Below the pieces are notes generated by a model that was not told the DNA's origin, made no database searches, and saw only the letters and a program-made list of their open reading frames with translations. DNA of 64,000 bases from Streptosporangium canum (GTDB lineage: Bacteria; Actinomycetota; Actinomycetes; Streptosporangiales; Streptosporangiaceae), in contig NZ_FOQY01000038.1 of the NCBI RefSeq assembly GCF_900113865.1, forward strand, positions 17,353-81,352, written 5' to 3'. Shown here in pieces: positions 40,595-49,534 of the stretch (positions are counted from its first letter, which is position 1; each line of letters starts with the position of its first letter). Position numbers and translations under genes: made by a program.

Positions 40595-42358
40595 ATGACC
40601 CTCCCGCCCGAGCTCATCGGGAATCCGGCCATCGTCCGCCTGTCTGCGAGCATGCTCGACCGCCGCGAGGGCGACTGCCGTGACTTCGCCGCGGCCAAGG
40701 CCCGGCCGGAGGTGCGGTCGCAGATCTTCGAACGCCGCCGCTTCGCCCCCTGGGAGGGTTTCCCGCTCGGCCTGGTCATGCGGGTGCTGGACGCCGTCGA
40801 GTTCGACGGCGCCGACGTGGACGCGGCGGTCACGCGGGCCCTGGCCGACAACCGCGACCCGGTGCATCCCGGAGCCGCGCGCTGGATCCGGCATGCCTGC
40901 CACACCTATCTGGAGACGGCCGACAGCCTGGCCGTGGAGGGGGGCGGGCTCCGGCCGGAACGCCACCCCCGGATCGTCCAGCGGAGCGGCTCACCGGCGG
41001 AGATGCGGGCCCTGACCGCGTGGGGCCGCTGGTACGGCTCGCCGGACGGCGCCGTGGTCGAGTTCCGCCGGATGCGGCTGCGGCGCCCGCTGGGCCGGGC
41101 CGACGGACCCGCCACGCTGGCGATGGCCTACGTCGCCGCGGTCGGCGACCAGGCCGTGGGAGGCACCCAGGACCTCTACCGGACCGTTCCGGTCCCGGTC
41201 CGCGAGCCCGGCGCGAGCCCCCGGCGGGTGCGGGTGGTCGAGGTGGGTCTCACCGACGGCGCCGCGGCGGTGCTCGTGGACACCGCCCCCCAGCAGGTGC
41301 GCCACGACTATCTCTCCTCCGTGAGACCCGTGGCGGCCGGGCTGCTGGACGGCGGCCACAGGTCACCCGGCGGCGACTGCGCCGACTGCAAGCTGCGCGC
41401 CTCGTGCGGCGCGCTCCCGCGGACACCGGGGCTGCTGGGGCTGCCCGATCGGGGGACCCACCGGCGCACCTGGTCGATCACGACGGCCCGGCAGTACCAG
41501 ATCTGCCCGGCCCAGGCGCACATGCGCGATCTCCGGCTGCCCGCCGAGGAGGCCGAGAGCACGGCGGTCCGGCGCGGGCTGGTCGTGCACCAGTGGCTGG
41601 AGGCCGCGCACGGACGCCCCGGTGCGCGGCCGTGCGCGCCGGAGGATCTCCCCGATCCCGAGACCGGCGACCTCACGTGGGACGGGCCGCCGATGAGCCG
41701 GGACGAATACCGCCGGGCCCGGCCATACCTGCTCCAGCACCTGCGGGTGTGCCCGCTGCTCGGCGGCGAGGTCACCCACGTCGTCCCGGAGCCCAAGGTG
41801 GCCGCCTACGATCCCGACGCCGACGTCCTGGTCGTCGCCAACCCCGACCTGCTCCGCCGGGTGGAGGGGCGCCTGGTCTACCGGGAGCAGAAGACCTCCG
41901 CCGCGCAGCGCGGCATCACCGCCGAGAACGCGCTGGAGATGGTCCCGCAGCTCGCCCTGGCCGTCTGCCTGATCGCGGACGGCGCGTTCGGCGACACCTC
42001 CGGGTCGGTCGAGCTGGAGCAGCTCACCCCCGTGTCGGGCGAGGTCGTCGCGTTCGACGCCACGGATCCGGTGGTGGTCGCGGCCGCGCGGGCCGTCGTG
42101 TCCGGCCGCACCCGGGCATGGCACCGGGACATCGCCTTCCGCGCCACCCCCGGCCCATGGTGCCGCGTCTGCCCGGTGACCCGCTGGTGCCCGGACGCCT
42201 CCCGTTCCGGCGATGACGCGCCGCTCGTCCTGGACGGCCTGGTGATCGACCCCGCCACCGGCGAGATCCTGGAGTCCTCCGGCCGCCCGAGCAGCCACGC
42301 CGAGGCGGTGGCCGAGGCGATCTCCGCTCCCGAGATCGACGACGAGCCGCCCTTCTAG
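40595..42358 (+). CDS. PD-(D/E)XK (RecB/Cas4/AddB-like) nuclease with two Fe-S-type modules
   Basis: A 587-residue protein. The C-terminal half is a complete RecB-family nuclease: H332 (RGLVVHQWLE), D418 (VANPDLL), E431-x-K433 (REQKTSA), Q452 (QLALAV), with C304 and the C523-x2-C526-x5-C532 triplet as in AddB/Cas4 4Fe-4S nucleases. The N-terminal half repeats the frame of this fold: C28 in RLSASMLDRREGDC and C262-x2-C265-x5-C271, but I find no E-x-K pair, so this copy is likely catalytically dead. No helicase partner gene is adjacent. Role in DNA repair or defence is inference. Confidence 0.75.
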   Translation: MTLPPELIGNPAIVRLSASMLDRREGDCRDFAAAKARPEVRSQIFERRRFAPWEGFPLGLVMRVLDAVEFDGADVDAAVTRALADNRDPVHPGAARWIRHACHTYLETADSLAVEGGGLRPERHPRIVQRSGSPAEMRALTAWGRWYGSPDGAVVEFRRMRLRRPLGRADGPATLAMAYVAAVGDQAVGGTQDLYRTVPVPVREPGASPRRVRVVEVGLTDGAAAVLVDTAPQQVRHDYLSSVRPVAAGLLDGGHRSPGGDCADCKLRASCGALPRTPGLLGLPDRGTHRRTWSITTARQYQICPAQAHMRDLRLPAEEAESTAVRRGLVVHQWLEAAHGRPGARPCAPEDLPDPETGDLTWDGPPMSRDEYRRARPYLLQHLRVCPLLGGEVTHVVPEPKVAAYDPDADVLVVANPDLLRRVEGRLVYREQKTSAAQRGITAENALEMVPQLALAVCLIADGAFGDTSGSVELEQLTPVSGEVVAFDATDPVVVAAARAVVSGRTRAWHRDIAFRATPGPWCRVCPVTRWCPDASRSGDDAPLVLDGLVIDPATGEILESSGRPSSHAEAVAEAISAPEIDDEPPF

Positions 42359-42607
42359 CGGCCCGCCCCCGGCCGGGGTGACCCGCGCCGAAGACGGTGC
42401 GGGCACGCTGCCGGAACGCGACGGCGCTTTCCTTGGTCGCGTCGGCGCGGGCCGGCCGGGAGTGGTCGCCGACGGCGTTGTGCGGGGAGCCGTAGCCGAG
42501 GTCGGGGCGGCCGGCGGCGTGGTCCAGATGTCTGAGGCGGGGCAGGCGGTAGCGGGTCAGGTGCTCCTCACCCCCTCGGATGCCGGCGTGACCCGGCCTG
42601 TCGCACG

Positions 42608-43807
42608 TCAGATCAACGGGAGGCGCCGCACCCCTGTCATGGTCGGCGTGGGCATGAACTCCACGGGGTCGCCCGGATCGGTGCGCAGCGGGTTGACCCG
42701 GTCGAGCAGGATGTTCAGGGCGACCCGTCCCTCCAGCCGGGCCAGGGGGGCGCCCAGGCAGAAGTGGATGCCGCGGCCGAACCCGAGATGCGGGTTGGGG
42801 TCGCGACCGGGATCGAAGACCTCGGGGTCGGGGAACTGCCGGGGGTCCCGGTTGGCCGCTCCGAGCCAGGCCATGACCATGTGATCGGCCGGTATCGTCA
42901 CGCCGCCGAGCTCGACGTCGCGGGTGGTGGCGCGGCCGAGGGCGGCGAACGGGGTGAAGAGGCGGAGGGATTCCTCGATGACAGCCGGGATCGAGGCGCG
43001 GTCGGCCCGCACCTTGTCCTGCTGCTCGGGGAAGGCGTCCAGGCACAGCACCGTGTTACCGAGCAGCATCGTCGTGGTGATGTGCCCGGCGAGCAGGAGG
43101 ATGATCGCGAAGTTGACCACCTGGTCGTCCGGCAGGCGTTCGCCGTCCACCTCGGCCTCGACCAGCTTGGTGAGCAGGTCGGCGCGCGGCTGTCGCCTGC
43201 GCTCCGCGGCGTGACCGGCGAGATAGGCCGACATCTCCTTCCACGGCTTCAGCGTGGCCTGCAGGTCCACGTTCTGCTGTTCGGCGGGTTTGGCCAGTGA
43301 GATCTTGGTGTCGCGCTGGAACAGCGCGTCGGCCCATTGCTTGAACAGGGCGCGATCGCCGCTGGGCACCCCCAGCAGTTCGGCGATGACGATGACCGGA
43401 AGCGGATAGGCCAGATCGGTCACGAGTTCCAGCGTGCCGCGATCGCGCGCCGCGTCGAGCAGTTCGTGGGTGAGGGCGGCGATCCTCGGTTCGAGATCCG
43501 CGACGACCTTCCGGGTGAAGGCGTGGCTGACCAGCTTGCGCAGCTTGCCGTGCTCCGGCGGGTCGATCTGGGTGATGAAGCCGGCCATCGAGAATTCATC
43601 GCCGCCCGGTATCAGGTCCTTGGGGACCAGGCGCATGGTGTCGGAGGAGAACGTCGCGGGATCGCCGAGGATCTCCTGCAGTTCGGGGTAGCCGTAGACG
43701 TTCCACATGCCGGCGTCGGCGTCGTACTCGACCGGTCGGCGCGATCGCGGCCCGTGCAGCCAGAAGTGCTGTCTGGGGATGTTGTACCGCTCGGCGATGT
43801 CGGCCAT
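42608..43807 (-). CDS. Cytochrome P450
   Basis: A 399-residue bacterial class P450. Heme-thiolate motif FGRGIHFCLGAPLAR, I-helix AGHITTT, K-helix ExxR in EESLR, and NRDP before the heme region. A monooxygenase for a small molecule; it would need external ferredoxin and reductase, none being nearby. The ATG at 43807 has GGGAGAG upstream. The frame stays open through an upstream tandem-repeat region but that N-terminal extension lacks support. Divergent from a DsbA-like gene. Confidence 0.93.
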   Translation of the reverse strand: MADIAERYNIPRQHFWLHGPRSRRPVEYDADAGMWNVYGYPELQEILGDPATFSSDTMRLVPKDLIPGGDEFSMAGFITQIDPPEHGKLRKLVSHAFTRKVVADLEPRIAALTHELLDAARDRGTLELVTDLAYPLPVIVIAELLGVPSGDRALFKQWADALFQRDTKISLAKPAEQQNVDLQATLKPWKEMSAYLAGHAAERRRQPRADLLTKLVEAEVDGERLPDDQVVNFAIILLLAGHITTTMLLGNTVLCLDAFPEQQDKVRADRASIPAVIEESLRLFTPFAALGRATTRDVELGGVTIPADHMVMAWLGAANRDPRQFPDPEVFDPGRDPNPHLGFGRGIHFCLGAPLARLEGRVALNILLDRVNPLRTDPGDPVEFMPTPTMTGVRRLPLI

Positions 43808-43906
43808 CGTCTCTCCCTTGCTCGCTCGCAGGGCTGTCACTGCTTTCATGAAAGGTGGAAATGTGCTCCATGGCCACCGCGTCGGGCACTTCGCCGGAAA
43901 TTTGCG

Positions 43907-43969
43907 CTGCGACACCTCACTTCTGGGCTGCGACACCTCACCTCTGGGCTGCAACACCTCACCTCTGGG
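43907..43969. repeat. Three tandem copies of a 21-bp repeat
   Basis: Units starting at 43907, 43928 and 43949 share CTGCGACACCTCACCTCTGG with one or two changes. They fill the P450/DsbA divergent promoter region. With a two-turn period, they could be regulator-binding iterons; in frame with the P450 they would encode a QPRGEVS heptad, which I think is incidental. Confidence 0.8.
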
Positions 43970-44036
43970 TAGAAAAGGGATGTTTCGGGCACGCAGGCCC
44001 GCGACTCCCCCGTATCCGCATCGCGAGGAGGAGCCC

Positions 44037-44615
44037 ATGAGCACGCGACCACACCGGATAGCGTCACCGCTCCACGCGCCGGCCGGAGCCTCCGCCGACA
44101 AGGACGGCATCGTCGTCGGCGCCGGCCCGGTCGTCGTCGACGCCTACATCGACTTCATGTGCCCGTTCTGCAAGATGTTCGAGCAGGCGTCCGGGCCGAC
44201 GCTGGACAGGCTGGTGGGAGAGGGGGTGATCAGCCTCGTGTACCACCCGATGGGCTTCCTGGACGGGCTGTCGACCAGCCGCTACTCCTCCCGCGCGGCC
44301 TCCTCTTCGGGCTGCGCCGCCGACGGCGGGAGATTCATGGAGTACACCTACGCGCTCTTCGCCAACCAGCCTCCCGAGGGAGGACCGGGGCTCACCGACG
44401 ACGAGCTGGCCGGGATCGGCGCGATGGCCGGGCTCACCGAGTCGGCGTTCGGCGCGTGTGTGCGCAACGGCACCTATCTCGACTGGACCGCCCACGTGAC
44501 GGGCACGGCCGTCGAACGGGGGGTGAGCGGCACCCCCACCGTCCTCGTCGAGGGCACCGCCGTGCCGGCGAACCCCCAGACGATCGTCACCGCCGTGGCG
44601 GCCGCCGTCCGCTGA
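44037..44615 (+). CDS. DsbA-family thioredoxin-fold protein
   Basis: A 192-residue thioredoxin-fold protein. The redox motif is C-P-F-C in DAYIDFMCPFCKMFEQ, and the cis-proline loop is VSGTPTVLV. A helical insertion (residues 95-150) is as in DsbA/FrnE-type proteins. No signal peptide or membrane segment, so it is probably cytoplasmic. GAGGAGGA precedes the ATG. Divergent from the P450 gene over a repeat-containing spacer. Client unknown. Confidence 0.85.
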   Translation: MSTRPHRIASPLHAPAGASADKDGIVVGAGPVVVDAYIDFMCPFCKMFEQASGPTLDRLVGEGVISLVYHPMGFLDGLSTSRYSSRAASSSGCAADGGRFMEYTYALFANQPPEGGPGLTDDELAGIGAMAGLTESAFGACVRNGTYLDWTAHVTGTAVERGVSGTPTVLVEGTAVPANPQTIVTAVAAAVR

Positions 44616-44867
44616 CCCTCCGGGCACGGCCCCGGCTCCGGCCGGCCCGGCGGCATCGGGGCGACCGCCCGGGGGTACGGCTCACGCCTGCGGCGGGGCG
44701 CGAGCCGTACCCGCCCCCGAGCCGCGCGATCCTGGCGGCGCCGGCGATGGCGCCACCGGTTCACACCGACGGCACCGCGGCACCCCCCGGACCGCGGCCG
44801 GCCGTCCGATACCGGCCAATATGAAGACTATTGCACTTTTGTCGGAAAGCGCTGAAGCTTTCTTTCT

Positions 44868-46898
44868 GTGACGACGTATCGAGCGGGCCGGCCGTGGCGG
44901 TCCGCCGCCATCGGTCGCATTGCCGCGGTAGCCCTCAGCCTCGTTCTCACCGGCGCCGTCGCGCCCGCCCCCGCGGCGGGTGCCGTCGCGCCCGCGCCGG
45001 CCACCACCGGCGCGGCGGGCGGACTCGCCGCCTGCCCCACCGACCCGGCCACCCCCAAACACCGGCTCCGCGCCATGTGGATCGCCAGCGTGGCCAACAT
45101 CGACTGGCCGAGCAGGACCGGTCTGAGCGTGGCGGCGCAGCAGGCCGAGTTCCGCGCCTGGCTGGACCTCGCGGCGCAGCGGAACATGAACGCCGTCTTC
45201 GTGCAGGTCAGGCCGACGGCCGACGCGTTCTGGCCATCGCCCCATGAGCCGTGGTCGCAGTGGCTGACGGGCACCCAGGGGGGCGACCCCGGCTACGACC
45301 CGCTGGCGTTCATGGTGAGCGAGGCGCACGCCCGCGACATCGAGTTCCACGCGTGGTTCAATCCCTACCGGGTCGCCAACCACGACGACCCCACCCGGCT
45401 GGTGGCCGGCCACCCGGCCCGCAAGAATCCCGGCTGGCGGTTCGCCCACGGCGGCAAGCTCTACTACAACCCGGGGATCCCCGCGGTCCGCGGCTTCATC
45501 GAAGACGCCGTCATGGACGCCGTCACCCGTTACGACCTCGACGGCGTGCACCTCGACGACTACTTCTACCCGTATCCGGTCAGCGGCGAGACGATTGCGG
45601 ACGCATCCACCTACGCCCAGTACGGCGCCGGTTTCGGCAACGTCCACGACTGGCGGCGCGACAACGTCAACCTGCTGGTGAAGGAGCTGGGCCAGCGGAT
45701 CCACGCGGCCAAGTCGTGGATCGAGTTCGGGGTCAGCCCGTTCGGCATCTGGCGCAACGCCGCCACCGACCCGCTCGGTTCGCGGACCTCCGGCATGCAG
45801 TCGTACGACGCCGTCTACGCCGACACCCGGCTCTGGGTGAAGCAGGGCTGGGTCGACTACGTCGCGCCGCAGATCTACTGGCACATCGGCTATACCACCG
45901 CCGACTACAAGGTGCTCACCGCCTGGTGGGCCTCGGTGGTCAAGGACACCGGCGTGCGCCTTCTCATCGGGCAGGCCGCCTACCGGGCCGGAGCGGCCGG
46001 CCAGGACGCGGCCTGGCAACGGCCCGGGGAACTGACCGACCATCTCCACTACAACCGGCAGCACCCGGAGGTGGCCGGCGACGTCTTCTTCAGCGCCAAG
46101 GACATCCGGGCCGACCGGATCGGCGCCGTCTCCCGGCTGGTGAGCGACCACTACTCCAGGCCCGCTCTGATACCCGCCCGCGGCAGCGCGGTCGCGCCGG
46201 CCGGACCCTCGATCACCTCGGCGACCCGCCTCCCCGGCGGGGTCTCCCTGTCATGGCGGCCCGCCGGATCGAGCAGCCCGCTCTCGTACGCGATCTACCG
46301 GGTCGACTCCTCCCCGGCGGCGGACCCGTGTTTCTTCGCCGACGCCCGCAACCTGCTCAGGACGACCCGCGGGACGTCCTTCACCGACACCACCGCCACC
46401 TCGGGCGCCTACACCTACTACGTGACGGCCATGGACCGGCTGCACCACGAAAGCGCGCCGAGCGCGGGCCAGATGGTCGCGGCGACCGGCCCGTTCAGCG
46501 TCGTCGTCGACAACCGCGACGCCGGATTCACCGCGGGCTCCGGGTGGGGCACCTCAAGCTTCTCCTCGCAGCTCCACGGCACCGACTACCGGTTCGCCGA
46601 TCCCGTCGCGGCCAGTGACCCGGCGTGGTTCAAGGCGCAGATCCCCACCGCCGGCAGCTACCGGATCGAGATCTGGCATCCGGCGAACTCCGGCTACAAC
46701 AGCGCGACGCCGTTCATCGTGGCGGCCGGCGGCGGCAACCAGGTGATCAACGTCGACCAGCGCGTCAACGGCGGCCAATGGCGCGGCCTCGGCACGTTCA
46801 CCCTCTCCGCCGGCGCCTACAACGTCGTCGGGGTGAGCCGCTGGGTCTCCACCGCCGGTTACGTCATCGCCGACGCCGTCCGCATCACCAGGGTCTGA
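44868..46898 (+). CDS. Secreted glycoside hydrolase-like protein (GHL10) with C-terminal golvesin-like domain
   Basis: A 676-residue exported protein. A signal peptide (IAAVALSLVLTGAVAPAPA) is followed by a GHL10/DUF187 TIM-barrel of about 370 residues: RAMWIASVANIDWPSRTGLS, FVQVRPTADAFWPS, and the acid pair in DLDGVHLDDYFYPYP. A fibronectin III-like module (about 440-535) and a golvesin/xly-type domain (VVVDNRDAGFTAGSGW to the end) follow. GHL10 proteins are thought to act on bacterial cell wall or exopolysaccharide. The GTG has no clear ribosome-binding site; a short dyad (GAAAGC/GCTTTC) lies just before it. Confidence 0.85.
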   Translation: MTTYRAGRPWRSAAIGRIAAVALSLVLTGAVAPAPAAGAVAPAPATTGAAGGLAACPTDPATPKHRLRAMWIASVANIDWPSRTGLSVAAQQAEFRAWLDLAAQRNMNAVFVQVRPTADAFWPSPHEPWSQWLTGTQGGDPGYDPLAFMVSEAHARDIEFHAWFNPYRVANHDDPTRLVAGHPARKNPGWRFAHGGKLYYNPGIPAVRGFIEDAVMDAVTRYDLDGVHLDDYFYPYPVSGETIADASTYAQYGAGFGNVHDWRRDNVNLLVKELGQRIHAAKSWIEFGVSPFGIWRNAATDPLGSRTSGMQSYDAVYADTRLWVKQGWVDYVAPQIYWHIGYTTADYKVLTAWWASVVKDTGVRLLIGQAAYRAGAAGQDAAWQRPGELTDHLHYNRQHPEVAGDVFFSAKDIRADRIGAVSRLVSDHYSRPALIPARGSAVAPAGPSITSATRLPGGVSLSWRPAGSSSPLSYAIYRVDSSPAADPCFFADARNLLRTTRGTSFTDTTATSGAYTYYVTAMDRLHHESAPSAGQMVAATGPFSVVVDNRDAGFTAGSGWGTSSFSSQLHGTDYRFADPVAASDPAWFKAQIPTAGSYRIEIWHPANSGYNSATPFIVAAGGGNQVINVDQRVNGGQWRGLGTFTLSAGAYNVVGVSRWVSTAGYVIADAVRITRV

Positions 46899-46957
46899 CG
46901 CCGTGACGGCGCCGCACGCCGCCGCCCGCCACCGCCGTGGCCCGCCGGAGTGCCCGC

Positions 46958-47407
46958 CTACTTCGGCCTCGGGCGGTTGCTCCACTTCGGCTTGCGGAAC
47001 AGGTCGCGGCGCTCCAGGAGGTAGGTGAGCTTCGAGGCCGTGATCCGGACCGTCTCCTCGTGCCGGTGGCGCTTCTCCGGGACGACGCCGCTCCAGCGTT
47101 CGAGCAGGCGTGCCATCTCGTCGGCGACCTCGCCGATCACCCGGTAGCGGGTGCTGAAGGCGTAGAGGTCGCCGTGCACCTCGTTGACCAGGTCCTCGTC
47201 GACCCGCCGGGTCAGCGGCTTGATCTTCTTGAGGATGTCGGCGTCCATGGCCGGGGTCACCGGGGCGCGGCGCGCGTCTCCCTCGGGCACCATGATCAGC
47301 GCCCGGATCCGCGTGACGGCCAGGGCCCGCTCGGGCTGCGGGGTCGAGGGGTGCTCCGCGAGGTCCAGCAGGCGGCGGAGGGTCTCCTGTGTCCTGTCGT
47401 CGAACAT
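46958..47407 (-). CDS. Hypothetical helical protein
   Basis: About 149 residues from the ATG at 47407 (MFDDRTQETLRRLLDLAEHP). Mostly helical and charged, with RALIMVPEGDARRAPVTPAM and a basic C-terminus FRKPKWSNRPRPK. No signal or membrane segment and no recognised family. An in-frame ATG at 47452 would add 15 residues. Lies between the glycosidase and the flavin oxidoreductase. Confidence 0.5.
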   Translation of the reverse strand: MFDDRTQETLRRLLDLAEHPSTPQPERALAVTRIRALIMVPEGDARRAPVTPAMDADILKKIKPLTRRVDEDLVNEVHGDLYAFSTRYRVIGEVADEMARLLERWSGVVPEKRHRHEETVRITASKLTYLLERRDLFRKPKWSNRPRPK

Positions 47408-47487
47408 GGAAACCCATCCCGCCCCTCGCTCATGCCGTACAAGTGCGGTCACATGCTATTCGACCAGACGGCACCCGGTCCGCGGCC

Positions 47488-48663
47488 CTACGGATCGGTG
47501 AGCACGCAGCGCGTGCCGGTGTAGATGGTCGGCATGCACTTGTTGCAGTGGACGCACCGGGACGCGGTGGCCCCGTCTCCCCTGATCCGGGCCGGCAGAT
47601 CGGGTTCCATGAGCAGCGCCCTGCCCATGGCCGCGAACTGGAAGCCCTCCCGCATGGCCAGGTCCATGGTCCGGCGGTCGGTGATGCCGCCGAGCAGCAC
47701 CAGCGGCATGCGCAGGGCGGCCCGGAACTGGCGGGCGTCGTCGAGGAGGTAGGCGTCCCGGTAGGGGTAGGCCCGCAGGAGACGGCGGCCCAGCAGCCGC
47801 ACGCCCAGCCGTTGCGGCTGCGGGAAGACCCCGGCGAACTCCTTGAGCGGGACGTCTCCCTTGAACAGGTACATCGGGTTGAGCAGCGAGCTGCCCTCGG
47901 TCAGCTCGATGGCGTCGAGGCCGCCGTCCTCCTCCAGCCAGGCCGCGACCTGGAGGCTCTCCTCGACCACCAGGCCGCCGCGCACCCCGTCGTCCATGTT
48001 GAGCTTGGCCAGGACAGCGATCCGGTCGCCGACGGCCCCGCGTACGGCGCGGGCCACCTCGCGGGCCATCCGGGCGCGGTTGGCCAGGCTCCCGCCGTAC
48101 TCGTCGGTCCGGCGGTTGAGCCGGGGGCTGAGGAAGGCGCTGGTCAGGTAGTTGTGCCCCATGTGGATCTCGACGGCGTCGAAGCCGGACTCCGCCGCGA
48201 TGAGCGCCGCGTCGGCGTGCGCCCGCACGATGCGCTCGATGTCCGATCTCGTCGCCGCGCGGGTCATGGTCATGCTCATCGGGTTGAGCCGGCGGGTGGG
48301 GGCCAGCGCGGGGAGCCGGTTGGAGGCCGGGTTGGCCACCGGACCGGCGTGGCCGATCTGCGCGGAGACGGCCGCCCCCTCGGCGTGCACGGCGTCGGCG
48401 AGCCGGCGCAGGCCGGGGACGGCCTCCGCCCGCATCCAGATCTGCCGCCGCTCGGTGCGCCCCTCGGGGGCGACCGCGCAGTAGGCGACGGTGGTCATGC
48501 CCACGCCGCCGGCGGCCGTGCGCCGGTGGAACTCGACCAGGTCGTCGGAGACCAGCGCCTTCGGGGTCCTGCCCTCGAAGGTGGCGGACTTGATCAGGCG
48601 GTTGCGCAGGGTGATCGGCCCGAGCTTCGCGGGAGCGAAGACGTCGGCCACGGTTTCAGCCAT
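47488..48663 (-). CDS. Old-Yellow-Enzyme-family NADH:flavin oxidoreductase
   Basis: A 391-residue FMN TIM-barrel of the OYE/2,4-dienoyl-CoA-reductase branch: FAPAKLGPITLRNRLIKSAT, IGHAGP, the active-site H/N pair in DAVEIHMGHNYLTSAFLSPR, and RRTDEYGGSLANRARM. The C-terminus has CVHCNKCMPTIYTGTRC, a C-x2-C-x2-C-x9-C set like the iron-sulfur site of dienoyl-CoA reductases, but the flavodoxin domains are absent. It reduces activated alkenes. Divergent from a MarR gene, the usual control arrangement. Confidence 0.9.
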   Translation of the reverse strand: MAETVADVFAPAKLGPITLRNRLIKSATFEGRTPKALVSDDLVEFHRRTAAGGVGMTTVAYCAVAPEGRTERRQIWMRAEAVPGLRRLADAVHAEGAAVSAQIGHAGPVANPASNRLPALAPTRRLNPMSMTMTRAATRSDIERIVRAHADAALIAAESGFDAVEIHMGHNYLTSAFLSPRLNRRTDEYGGSLANRARMAREVARAVRGAVGDRIAVLAKLNMDDGVRGGLVVEESLQVAAWLEEDGGLDAIELTEGSSLLNPMYLFKGDVPLKEFAGVFPQPQRLGVRLLGRRLLRAYPYRDAYLLDDARQFRAALRMPLVLLGGITDRRTMDLAMREGFQFAAMGRALLMEPDLPARIRGDGATASRCVHCNKCMPTIYTGTRCVLTDP

Positions 48664-48681
48664 GACTCACTATCTACCAAA

Positions 48682-48691
48682 CAAGCGCTTG
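48682..48691. promoter_or_regulatory. Palindrome in the OYE/MarR divergent region
   Basis: CAAGCGCTTG is a perfect 10-base palindrome 18 bases upstream of the flavin oxidoreductase start, beside TAGATAGT that could be its -10. It is a candidate site for the divergent MarR regulator; MarR sites are usually longer, so confidence is low. Confidence 0.3.
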
Positions 48692-48840
48692 CGTGACAGC
48701 GTTGCGCCGCCCCGACCCGGGAAACTTCCGCCGGCCGGCGGGCGCGGCGGATGCCCGCCGCATAGAATGGAGCTGCGACACATATTGTGCGCAACACACT
48801 ATCTGTGTCATGCATCCAAAATTGGGAAGGTGGCCGCCAC

Positions 48841-49335
48841 ATGCCGAACGAGGCCCGCGAGCGGCTGATCCAGCAAGTGGTCGCCGAGAGCCGGAGGCAC
48901 TACGCCGCCTACACGCTGTTCAACCAGGCCCTGGCCGACCATCTGGGACTCCACCCCACCGATCTGCAGTGCCTCAGCCTGCTCTCGCTCGAGCCGGAGC
49001 CGCTGACCACGGGAGAGATCGCCAAACTGACCGGCCTGACGTCGGGATCGGCCACCCGGCTGGTGGACCGGCTGGACAGGGCCGGCCTGGTGGTCCGCCG
49101 CGGCGACCCCGCCGACCGCAGGAAGACGCTGGTCTCGCTGGCTCCCAAGCCGGTGTCGGAGGTGGACGACGCCTGGGACACCCCCGGCGCGGCCTTCGTC
49201 TCGGCCCTGGACGGCTTCACCGACGAGCAGCTCTCCGTCATCGGCGACTACCTGCGCCGGGTCTCCGCGGTCGGCACCGAACAGGCCGCCCGGCTGGCAT
49301 CCGCTCCCGGCCCCGGCACCGGTGACTCCCGGTAG
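48841..49335 (+). CDS. MarR-family transcriptional regulator
   Basis: A 164-residue MarR regulator: helix-turn-helix and wing in EPLTTGEIAKLTGLTSGSAT, RLVDRLDRAGLVVRR and DPADRRKTLVSLAPK. The ATG at 48841 has GGGAAGGTGG upstream. It is divergent from an Old-Yellow-Enzyme gene and probably represses it until an electrophilic or aromatic substrate is bound. The C-terminal helical part is long (about 75 residues), as in MarR members with a dimer extension. Confidence 0.9.
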   Translation: MPNEARERLIQQVVAESRRHYAAYTLFNQALADHLGLHPTDLQCLSLLSLEPEPLTTGEIAKLTGLTSGSATRLVDRLDRAGLVVRRGDPADRRKTLVSLAPKPVSEVDDAWDTPGAAFVSALDGFTDEQLSVIGDYLRRVSAVGTEQAARLASAPGPGTGDSR

Positions 49336-49534
49336 AGCTCCCCCGCCTGCCCCCGCCGCGCGGCAGCACCGAAGCTCTCGCGGGCCGGCCGCACCCCGGA
49401 TGAGGCGGAGCCGGTCTCGCCGGGCCCGGGTGATTTTTTCTCCTGGATTCCGGCCAGGATGTAGAGAACACGCAGGCGTGCTTCTACCTATGGGGGAGCG
49501 CCGAGGAAGGCGCGGGAACCGAAGGAGCCGGAAC

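Noticed and set aside
42359..42607. Gene remnant between the nuclease and P450 genes
   Set aside because: Frames are open on both strands but no motif, start or codon pattern supports a gene.
43907..43969. CRISPR array
   Set aside because: The 21-bp units abut directly with no spacers; the same holds for the 25-bp array at 18231 and the 38-bp repeat at 39751. No cas genes are present; the Cas4-like nuclease at 40595 is unlinked to any array.
43808..44110. N-terminal extension of the P450 with a QPRGEVS heptad repeat
   Set aside because: It is not needed for a P450 fold, a good ribosome-binding site precedes the ATG at 43807, and the repeat is better explained as a 21-bp DNA repeat in the promoter.
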